DNA of 11,573 nucleotides from DATIKM01 sp035477595 (GTDB lineage Bacteria; Armatimonadota; Chthonomonadetes; Chthonomonadales; CAJBBX01): the NCBI GenBank assembly GCA_035477595.1, contig DATIKM010000113.1:1-11573 (forward strand). Reading direction: 5' to 3'. Positions 6,668-11,573 of this stretch are shown one piece after another; positions within the stretch are counted from its first letter, which is position 1, and the number at the start of each line of letters is the position of its first letter. The notes below the pieces were generated by a model. That model ran no database searches, was not told where the DNA came from, and saw only the letters and a list, made by a program, of their open reading frames with translations. Made by a program: the position numbers and the translations under genes.

Positions 6668-7196
6668 CGCCCGCCGCCCCCCGGCGGATGGCGGGATAGA
6701 GCCTGCGCTCGCAGTAGAGGCTGTCGTGCTCCTCGCGCCCGTGGTGATCCCGCAGCTCGCGGAAGCCGAAGCTGCGATAGAGCGCGCGCGCCCGGTAGTT
6801 GGACTTGCAGACGGTGAGCGTCACGAGGGGCACGCCCATCCGGTCCGCCTCCGCGATGATGTCCGCCATCATACGCCGGCCCCAGCCGAGCCCCTGCGCC
6901 TCGTCATGCAGCCCGATGCCGAACACTGGCGCCGCCGCGCCCACGTCCAGGATGAAGGCGTGCCCGCGGACCGCGCCACCCTCGTCGACGACTACGCACG
7001 CCGTGTGCCGACCTTGCGCGACTCCCTCCATGTGCCCCGCGATGGTCTCGCGATCCGCGCCGCCGAAGGGGTCGAACACGTGGACCGCCTCGGGGCTCAG
7101 GCGCTCGTAGAAGCGGGCGAGCGCCTCGGCGTCACCGAGCGTGAGCCGGCGCTTCGAGAGGAGGATCGGATCGCCCCGCAGGCTGACATCGGTCAC
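6660..7196 (-). CDS. GNAT-family N-acetyltransferase
   Basis: A 178-residue acetyl-CoA-dependent acetyltransferase of the GCN5-related fold. It begins with a regular alpha/beta start (ILLSKRRLTLGDAEALARFYERL, residues 11-33). Strand beta4 is GHAFILDV (78-85). The CoA pyrophosphate loop QGLGWG (101-106) fits Q/R-x-x-G-x-G/A. The C-terminal helix-strand signature NYRARALYRSFGF lies at 133-145. The FDPFGG stretch at 41-46 is common in a GNAT subgroup whose substrates are unknown. I chose the GTG at 7194-7196 because GAGG (RC of 7205-7208) lies 8 nt upstream and homology-like sequence begins there. The frame stays open to a GTG at 7388, but those 64 residues are Arg/Pro-rich and unlike GNAT proteins. 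The last 8 bp overlap the PAP2-glycosidase start, so the two are probably translationally coupled. Substrate cannot be inferred. Confidence 0.88.
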   Translation of the reverse strand: MTDVSLRGDPILLSKRRLTLGDAEALARFYERLSPEAVHVFDPFGGADRETIAGHMEGVAQGRHTACVVVDEGGAVRGHAFILDVGAAAPVFGIGLHDEAQGLGWGRRMMADIIAEADRMGVPLVTLTVCKSNYRARALYRSFGFRELRDHHGREEHDSLYCERRLYPAIRRGAAGDG

Positions 7197-7328
7197 GCGG
7201 GGCGCCTCACGGGAACAGATCGGGGTGGCGTCCGCATGGGGGCATCGGTCTCCTCGGTCTGTGAGCCTCGGCCACGTCGCCGGCGCATCGGCCAGCCGCC
7301 ATCGAACTCGCGGCGGGCGCGCCTCGAC

Positions 7329-7355
7329 GGGAGGGCGTTCCACGACGCGCCTCCC
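7329..7355 (-). other. Stable hairpin in the predicted GNAT-operon leader
   Basis: Plus-strand GGGAGG (7329-7334) pairs with CCTCCC (7350-7355), with a bulged G7335 and then CG/CG (7336-7337 with 7348-7349), loop 7338-7347. In the minus-strand leader RNA this lies roughly 45-70 nt from the predicted start of transcription. No U-run follows, so an intrinsic attenuator is not supported. The pairing could also hide the GGGAGG of the minus strand, which would otherwise look like a Shine-Dalgarno site without a good start nearby. Confidence 0.35.
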
Positions 7356-7406
7356 GGCGAGAGCGGTCCGCCTGCCGCGCTCCGCCACGGGCGTGCATCG
7401 GAACTC

Positions 7407-7435
7407 AGCTTACCACGGCCTCCGGGGCGCGTCAA
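7407..7435 (-). promoter_or_regulatory. Sigma-70-type promoter for the GNAT-PAP2-glycosidase unit
   Basis: On the minus strand, TTGACG (RC of 7430-7435; 5 of 6 to consensus) is followed after 17 bp by TAAGCT (RC of 7407-7412; keeps the key T-A-x-x-x-T). Predicted start of transcription is near 7400, about 205 nt upstream of the chosen GNAT start codon. The promoter also lies 75-100 bp upstream of the divergent DUF1638-HyuA gene, so the two units could share control. Confidence 0.55.
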
Positions 7436-7490
7436 CGAGGGCGCTGTGAAGCGGTACACTGTCCCATACGCCCGCTCGGGCGGCGCGCCT

Positions 7491-7496
7491 GGAGGT
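7491..7496 (+). promoter_or_regulatory. Ribosome binding site of the DUF1638-HyuA gene, long spacing
   Basis: GGAGGT is a strong Shine-Dalgarno match but sits 13 nt before the ATG at 7510, longer than optimal. An in-frame GTG at 7495 overlaps the site itself and cannot use it. A compact hairpin at 7469-7482 lies just upstream. Confidence 0.55.
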
Positions 7497-7509
7497 GGTT
7501 CCGCCGCGC

Positions 7510-10320
7510 ATGAAGCTCAAGATCGTGGCCTGCGGTGTTTTCGAGCCCTATCTCCGCCGCCTCTCCGAGGCCAGCCCGCTCCAACTGGAGTGGAAGGTGC
7601 TGGACGCCGGGCTGCACGCCCGACCCCACGACCTGCGCCGGCTCGCGCAGGTCGAGATCGACTCCGCCCCGGCAGCAGAGGGGTACGGAGCGGTCGCCCT
7701 GCTCTACGGCCTCTGCGGTCGCGGAGCCGCCGGACTCGTCGCGCGCGACGTGCCGGTCGTTATCCCGCGCGCCCACGACTGCATCACGCTCTTCCTGGGC
7801 TCCGGCGAAGCGTACCTGCGCCAGTTCCACCACAACCCGGGCACCTTCTATAACACGCTGGGCTGGATGGAGAAGTCCACGCACCCGCGCCACCGGGAGG
7901 CCGCCCACCTCTACCACGACTACCGCCGCGAGGGCTACGACTCCCATCCAGCGTTCGAGCGGCTGCGAGACGCGCACGGGGCCGAGAACGCCGCGCACAT
8001 CCTGGCCTTCCATGACCGCTGGAAGCAGCACTACTCCCGCGCCGCCTACATCCACCTGGGCTTCGACGGCGACGACGAGGCGATGGCAGTCAGCGAGCGC
8101 ATGGCCGAAGTGAACGGGTGGCGCCACGAGCGGATCGACGGCGATGCGGAGCTCCTCCGGGAGCTGGCCGCCGGCGCCTGGAGCGACGACCGCTTCTTCG
8201 TGCTGCCGCCCGGGCATCGCTCCGCCTCCACCGGCGACGACCGCATCCTTGTCGGCGTGCCCATCGACAACGAGAGCGGCGACGGCGCGGACACGTTCGC
8301 GGCCCGGTCGGTCCTGGCGCGCGAGGCCGGCGGCGCGACGCCCGAGGGCGTCGGCCTCGGCATCGACGCCGGCGGCACCTACACGGACGCCGTCATCTAC
8401 GACCTTCAGGCGCGCGAGGTCCTCGCGAAGGCCAAGGCGCTCACCACCTACCACGACCTGGTGATCGGCATCCGGGAGGCGCTCGGCCAGCTCCCGCCGG
8501 AGCGGCTCGCCCGCGTGCAGGTAACCTCGCTCTCCACGACCCTCGCCACGAATGCCATCGTCGAGGGCCGCGGCCATCGCGTGGGCCTCATCGTCCTCTG
8601 CCCCTGGGACTGGTTCGCCGAGAGCATCGCCCACGAGCCGATGGTGCGCGTGCCCGGCTGGGTCGACATCACTGGGCAGGTGATGGAGCCACTCGACGAG
8701 GCGGCCAGCCGCGCCGCCGTGCGCCGGCTGCTGGAGGCGGAGCGCTGCTCCGCAATCGTCGTGGCGGGCTACAGCACCACGCGCAACCCGCAGCAGGCCA
8801 ACCGCGTGCGCGAGCTCGTGCTGGAGATCGCCGACGTGCCGGTGGTCTGCGCGCACGAGGTGAGCAGGCGGATGAACGCGGTGCAGGGCGCGCAGACAGC
8901 GGTAGCCAATGCGCGCCTCCTGCCGGTCATCCATTCGCTCATCGAGTCGGTGCATCGAGCCCTGGCCGACCACGCGGTGAGCGGGCGGCTCATGGTGGTG
9001 AAGGGCGACGGCACGCCGGTCGACGAGAGCGTGGCGCGCGGTCGACCCATCGAGACGATCCTCTCCGGGCCAGCCGCCAGCGTGACAGGGGCGCGGCTCC
9101 TCACCGGCCTCGACGAGGCGATCGTGATCGATATGGGAGGGACCACCACCGACTGCGCGGTGCTGGAGCACGGGCGCGTCGCCATCGCGGAGGACGGCGC
9201 CCGCGTGGGCGACTGGACCGTCAGCGTCGATGTGGTAGACATGATCACCGTAGGGCTCGGCGGCGACAGCCGGCTCGACTTCACCCGCGAACGCGAGCTG
9301 ACGGTGGGCCCCGCGCGCAACATCCCCATCTGCTGCGTGGCCGCCGAGTGCGCCGACGTGCGGGCCTTCCTTGAGGGCTTCCACCCGCGGTTCTACCAGT
9401 CCGCCGTGGACGCCTCCGCGATGGATGTGCTCGTCCGCGGCGCGCCGACGGTCCTTGACCTGACGCCGCGCGAGCGGGAGCTGCTCGAGATGGTGCAGAG
9501 CGGTCCGGCGCCTGCGGTCGAGGCGGCGCGGCGTCTGGGGATGCCCTCGCACCAGCTTCTTCCGACCGGCCGGCTCGAGGCGGCCGGCGCCATCAAGCGC
9601 GCGGCGCTTACCCCGACGGATCTGCTCCACGTTACGGGACGCTTCGTGCGCTGGGACGCGGACGCTGCCCGCCGCGCGCTCGCCATCTTCGCCGCCATGC
9701 TCGAGCGGCCCGCCGCCCAGGTGCTGGACGATCTGCTGCGCCTGGTGGAGCGGCGCATCTTCGAGGAGCTCGTACGGCGAGAGGTCTCCAGCCGCGAGCG
9801 CCGGCTGCGCGACCTGCCCCCCGACTGGCGCTACCTCCTAGACCGCGCGTTCGCAGAGGGCGATGGCGGCCTCGGCGTGCGGTTCTCGCTGCGCCGGCCG
9901 GTCGTGGCGATCGGGGCGCCCGCCGAGGTGCTGGTCGCGCCGGTGCGGGCGCGGCTGGATGCCGAGGTGATCGTGCCGCAGCACGCCGACGTGGCGAACG
10001 CGGTGGGCGCCATCGGCACGGAGGTGGTGGCGCGCGACGAGGTGGTCATAATGCCCGGGGTCGTCTCGAACTACGTCCTCTACGGGTCCGAGGAGCGCAT
10101 CGAGTTCGCCGAACTGCGGCGCGCCACCGAGCGCGCGGTCCAGATCGTGCGGGAGCGCGCTCGGGCGAAGGCAGAGGCGGCCGGGGCCTGCGCGCCGGAG
10201 GTGACGGTGACGAGCGGCGATCGCGTCGGCTCGGCGGCCGACGGCATCAGCGTGTTCCTCGAGCGGCGCGTCACCGCGGTGGCCTCCGGCGCCGCGTTTG
10301 CCCCGTCAGGCTGCCGCTAG
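7510..10320 (+). CDS. Fusion of DUF1638 with a HyuA/oxoprolinase-type (ASKHA) ATPase domain
   Basis: A 936-residue protein with no signal peptide, so cytoplasmic. Residues 1-237 fit DUF1638: IVACGVF (5-11), YGLCGRG (66-72), IPRAHDCITLFLGS (85-98), GTFYNTLGWMEK (111-122) and a closing VLPPGH (231-236). After a 45-residue linker, residues 280-927 form a HyuA-like domain: phosphate-1 loop GLGIDAGGTYTD (282-293), TLATNAIVEG (344-353), SGPAASVTGA (519-528), DMGGTTTD (541-548), VGLGGDS (581-587), and the ANAVGAIG strand-loop (829-836). A helix-turn-like insert lies at 648-700. HyuA proteins of hydantoinase/5-oxoprolinase type hydrolyse ATP with a HyuB partner; none is adjacent, so a plain hydantoinase role is unlikely. 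DUF1638 and HyuA-like proteins are each often encoded near corrinoid and methyltransferase genes in anaerobes and archaea, from general knowledge. An activation or chaperone-like ATPase in that area is my inference. Start chosen at the ATG behind GGAGGT. Confidence 0.85.
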   Translation: MKLKIVACGVFEPYLRRLSEASPLQLEWKVLDAGLHARPHDLRRLAQVEIDSAPAAEGYGAVALLYGLCGRGAAGLVARDVPVVIPRAHDCITLFLGSGEAYLRQFHHNPGTFYNTLGWMEKSTHPRHREAAHLYHDYRREGYDSHPAFERLRDAHGAENAAHILAFHDRWKQHYSRAAYIHLGFDGDDEAMAVSERMAEVNGWRHERIDGDAELLRELAAGAWSDDRFFVLPPGHRSASTGDDRILVGVPIDNESGDGADTFAARSVLAREAGGATPEGVGLGIDAGGTYTDAVIYDLQAREVLAKAKALTTYHDLVIGIREALGQLPPERLARVQVTSLSTTLATNAIVEGRGHRVGLIVLCPWDWFAESIAHEPMVRVPGWVDITGQVMEPLDEAASRAAVRRLLEAERCSAIVVAGYSTTRNPQQANRVRELVLEIADVPVVCAHEVSRRMNAVQGAQTAVANARLLPVIHSLIESVHRALADHAVSGRLMVVKGDGTPVDESVARGRPIETILSGPAASVTGARLLTGLDEAIVIDMGGTTTDCAVLEHGRVAIAEDGARVGDWTVSVDVVDMITVGLGGDSRLDFTRERELTVGPARNIPICCVAAECADVRAFLEGFHPRFYQSAVDASAMDVLVRGAPTVLDLTPRERELLEMVQSGPAPAVEAARRLGMPSHQLLPTGRLEAAGAIKRAALTPTDLLHVTGRFVRWDADAARRALAIFAAMLERPAAQVLDDLLRLVERRIFEELVRREVSSRERRLRDLPPDWRYLLDRAFAEGDGGLGVRFSLRRPVVAIGAPAEVLVAPVRARLDAEVIVPQHADVANAVGAIGTEVVARDEVVIMPGVVSNYVLYGSEERIEFAELRRATERAVQIVRERARAKAEAAGACAPEVTVTSGDRVGSAADGISVFLERRVTAVASGAAFAPSGCR

Positions 10321-10335
10321 AGCTCCCGCGCCAGA

Positions 10336-10368
10336 CGAGGGGGCGCGGCCGCCGCCGAAGCCCCCTCG
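10336..10368. terminator. Terminator-like inverted repeat between convergent genes
   Basis: CGAGGGGGC (10336-10344) and GCCCCCTCG (10360-10368) form a perfect 9-bp stem around a 15-nt loop. It begins 15 bp after the DUF1638-HyuA stop and lies 34 bp from the stop of the convergent LTxxQ gene, so it could serve both. No T-run follows on either strand, so termination would rely on stem strength or act mainly as a 3'-end stabiliser. Confidence 0.55.
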
Positions 10369-10402
10369 CTGTGTCAGCGCCCTGCTCGCCCTAGGCCGGC
10401 GC

Positions 10403-11191
10403 TCACACTCCCGCGGGAGCCCCTCCCGGACCCCCCGGACCCCGCTGGTCGCGCATGCGCTGCATCCGCTCCTCGTTGAACCTCTGCAGCGCGGCCCTCT
10501 GCTCGGCCGTCAGCAGGCCCATCGTCTCCTCGCGGATGGGCCGCATCGCCGCGCCCATCTCCTGCCAGTTCGCCCGCATGTCGCCGCCGCCCGCCTGCAT
10601 CCGGTCCGAGATCGGCTTGATGGCTCTGCGGGCCTTGACGGCGATGGCGGCAAGCTGCTTAGTCTGCTCGGTACTGAGCCTCAGCACAGGCGCCGCCTCG
10701 TAGGGTAGGCCGGCCATGCGGTAGTCATCCATCGTCTTCAGCAGTGCGGCGAGCGTCTTCTTCTGTTCAGGGGTCAGCGCGCCCTCGATCTGCTTGCCGG
10801 CCTCGTCGTTCAGGGCGCGCATCCTCTCCATTGCGGTGCGCATCGCGGCCGCGTCGGGCGGACCAGCGCCCGGATCGCGACGAGGCATCAGCCCGCGCCG
10901 CGACTCGCGCAGGGTGGTGTGAATGCCCTGTACTGTCGCGACCTGCGCGTTGGAGAGCGCCAGTTCTCTCTGCAGCACCGGCATCGGCACTTCTGCGGCG
11001 GTCGGCGGCCTCATCCCGAACATCATGTCGCCCATCATCCCGCCGGGGCCCATCATACGGCCCTGCCGGCCCTGCTGGCCACCTCCCGGGCCCTGAGGGG
11101 CCTGTGCCATGGCAGGCACGCATCCCACAGCCCACGCCACCGCGGCGACCGCCGCCGCCGCGCGCCACACTTGCCCTTCGCTCCTCACCAT
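10403..11191 (-). CDS. Secreted LTxxQ (Spy/CpxP-like) protein with Met-rich N-terminal segment
   Basis: A 262-residue exported protein. Residues 1-29 form a signal peptide (MVRSEGQVWR, then an Ala/Val-rich core) with likely cleavage after AMA at 27-29; a Cys at 24 (AVGC) makes a lipoprotein site possible. Residues 46-60 are Met-rich (MMGPGGMMGDMMFGM). Four LTxxQ-type motifs follow: LSNAQ (79-83), LTPEQ (139-143), LSTEQ (172-176) and LTAEQ (227-231), set in mostly helical sequence as in Spy/CpxP periplasmic proteins, which act as ATP-independent chaperones and envelope or metal stress sensors. It is longer than Spy and CpxP (about 160) and looks like a duplicated two-unit form. The C-terminus is Gly/Pro-rich (GPGGPGGAPAG). 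The ATG at 11189-11191 has AAAGGGG about 10 nt upstream; an upstream in-frame start adds 16 charged residues before the signal peptide, which is less likely. Confidence 0.8.
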   Translation of the reverse strand: MVRSEGQVWRAAAAVAAVAWAVGCVPAMAQAPQGPGGGQQGRQGRMMGPGGMMGDMMFGMRPPTAAEVPMPVLQRELALSNAQVATVQGIHTTLRESRRGLMPRRDPGAGPPDAAAMRTAMERMRALNDEAGKQIEGALTPEQKKTLAALLKTMDDYRMAGLPYEAAPVLRLSTEQTKQLAAIAVKARRAIKPISDRMQAGGGDMRANWQEMGAAMRPIREETMGLLTAEQRAALQRFNEERMQRMRDQRGPGGPGGAPAGV

Positions 11192-11442
11192 CGGTTCTGT
11201 GCCCCTTTCGTCCACGCGATCCTGTCGCGCCGCCGCCACGCGTGCGAGCGGCCCCGCCGCGCGGAATCCGTTGCCGATGGTATGGACGGCTGCGCCGCGA
11301 TCCGGCGACAGTGGCGTTTGCCACCGCGCTCCCCGCCGGCGATGGTCAGACCGTGGAGCCGGGCAACCTCGCGGGGCAGGAACCGGCGCCGCGGATGGGC
11401 AATCGGCACGACGACGGCGCCGCCGTGGTGCGCATGAGACAC

Positions 11443-11449
11443 GGGAGGT
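11443..11449 (+). promoter_or_regulatory. Ribosome binding site of the MBL-fold gene
   Basis: GGGAGGT, 5 nt before the ATG at 11455. It decides against the in-frame upstream ATG at 11434, which has no such site. Confidence 0.65.
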
Positions 11450-11454
11450 TCACC

Positions 11455-11573
11455 ATGTTCGTCCGCCAGTTCTTCGTGAAGGGTCTGGCGCACAGCTCCT
11501 ACCTTCTGGGTGGGAGCCGGAGCTGCGCCATCGTCGACCCGCAGCGCGACATCGAGGTGTACCTCGACGCTGC
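11455..11573 (+). CDS. MBL-fold metallo-hydrolase, persulfide-dioxygenase/rhodanese-like, N-terminus only
   Basis: Only the first 39 residues are in the window. They match the start of the MBL-fold subgroup that includes persulfide (sulfur) dioxygenases, often fused to rhodanese domains: RQFFVKGLAHSSYLLGG (4-20) then AIVDPQRDIEVYLDA (25-39), the first beta-sandwich strands before the zinc/iron-binding HxHxDH, which would lie beyond the edge. Members oxidise glutathione persulfide or act as general hydrolases. It is divergent from the Spy/CpxP-like gene over 263 bp, with no clear promoter seen between them. Family is fairly sure, exact activity not. Confidence 0.75.
   Translation, partial: MFVRQFFVKGLAHSSYLLGGSRSCAIVDPQRDIEVYLDA

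Larger units (their letters stand above)
7197..7509. other. Divergent control region between GNAT-PAP2 unit and DUF1638-HyuA gene
   Basis: No protein gene is supported in these 313 bp. It contains a minus-strand promoter near 7407-7435 (listed separately) and, if that is used, a leader of about 205 nt to the GNAT GTG. The leader includes a GGGAGG/CCTCCC hairpin (7329-7334 and 7350-7355). Toward the plus gene there is only a weak promoter candidate (TCAACG at 7432-7437, 17 bp, TACACT at 7455-7460) that overlaps the minus -35, and a short hairpin CGCCC/GGGCG (7469-7482) just before the ribosome binding site. I looked for cobalamin-riboswitch signatures and did not find the conserved core. Confidence 0.55.

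Noticed and set aside
7201..7310. Plus-strand stretch with GGGAA, GGGGT and GGCCACG that resembles pieces of a cobalamin riboswitch, attractive given the neighbouring DUF1638-HyuA gene.
   Set aside because: The conserved core around CCACTG is missing and the spacing does not fit. A covariance-model search would be decisive.
7270..7320. Minus-strand GAGTTCGAT, similar to a tRNA T-loop.
   Set aside because: The flanking bases do not form the 5-bp T-stem, and no acceptor or anticodon arms are found around it.
7197..7388. An N-terminal extension of 64 residues on the GNAT protein, starting from a GTG at 7388.
   Set aside because: The extension is Arg/Pro-rich, has no ribosome binding site and is not part of the GNAT fold, while the GTG at 7194-7196 has GAGG at 8 nt.
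6228..7853. A long plus-strand open frame (541 codons) across the GNAT gene and into the DUF1638-HyuA gene.
   Set aside because: Its translation is Arg/Ala/Pro-rich and conflicts with real genes on both sides; high GC content makes such frames common here.
7432..9630. A very long minus-strand open frame (732 codons) opposite the DUF1638-HyuA gene.
   Set aside because: It is an antisense shadow: rich in His, Arg, Val and Gly, with no family motif, while the plus strand carries clear DUF1638 and HyuA motifs throughout.
11185..11493. A minus-strand frame whose middle (about 11341-11416) reads VVVPIAHP, then RFLPREVARLHGL, resembling the end of DNA cytosine methyltransferases.
   Set aside because: The likeness covers about 20 residues only, the frame overlaps the strong ribosome binding site and start of the MBL-fold gene, and nothing before or after it fits a methyltransferase. 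A relic is possible but not supported; a profile search of this frame would settle it.

Overview
The window is high-GC bacterial DNA with no plasmid, phage or IS signature, no rRNA, no tRNA that I could recognise, and no CRISPR array. Several genes start with TTG or GTG behind good Shine-Dalgarno sites. The gene mix is a housekeeping Pth, polyprenyl-phosphate glycosyltransferases, a PAP2/glycoside hydrolase fusion, a DUF1638/HyuA-like fusion and a Spy/CpxP-like protein. It would suit a poorly sampled high-GC environmental phylum (Armatimonadota, Chloroflexota or similar), but that placement is a guess from gene content only.

Layout: (1) 1-585, minus strand: an unrecognised protein that runs off the left edge. 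(2) 941-1534, minus strand: peptidyl-tRNA hydrolase (pth). A 116-bp divergent region with a near-consensus sigma-70 promoter (TTGACA, 18 bp, CATAAT) separates it from (3) 1651-3949, plus strand: a three-gene cassette of an Alg5/DPG-synthase-like GT2, a Dpm1-like GT2 and a class I SAM methyltransferase. The last two overlap by 4 bp (GTGA). (4) 4295-7196, minus strand: a two-gene unit of a GNAT acetyltransferase whose 3' end overlaps by 8 bp the start of a 790-residue protein. That protein joins a BcrC-like membrane PAP2 phosphatase to an extracytoplasmic TIM-barrel glycoside hydrolase, an Ig/cadherin-like domain and a C-terminal carbohydrate-binding-type module. (5) 7510-10320, plus strand: a 936-residue fusion of DUF1638 with a HyuA/oxoprolinase-type (ASKHA-fold) ATPase domain, with no HyuB partner beside it. 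(6) 10403-11191, minus strand: a secreted, Met-rich LTxxQ (Spy/CpxP-like) protein, convergent with the fusion gene across a strong inverted repeat. (7) 11455 to the right edge, plus strand: the first 39 residues of an MBL-fold, persulfide-dioxygenase-like hydrolase.

Working together: the central part (1651-7196) reads as cell-envelope glycan and lipid-carrier biology. It pairs activated-sugar transferases that probably charge polyprenyl phosphate with a membrane phosphatase that would act on lipid phosphates or pyrophosphates and carries its own outward-facing sugar hydrolase. The DUF1638-HyuA fusion looks separate. From where its two parts are usually found, I infer a link to corrinoid or methyl-group metabolism, but nothing else in this window confirms that. 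The two most unusual objects are the PAP2-glycosidase fusion and the DUF1638-HyuA fusion.
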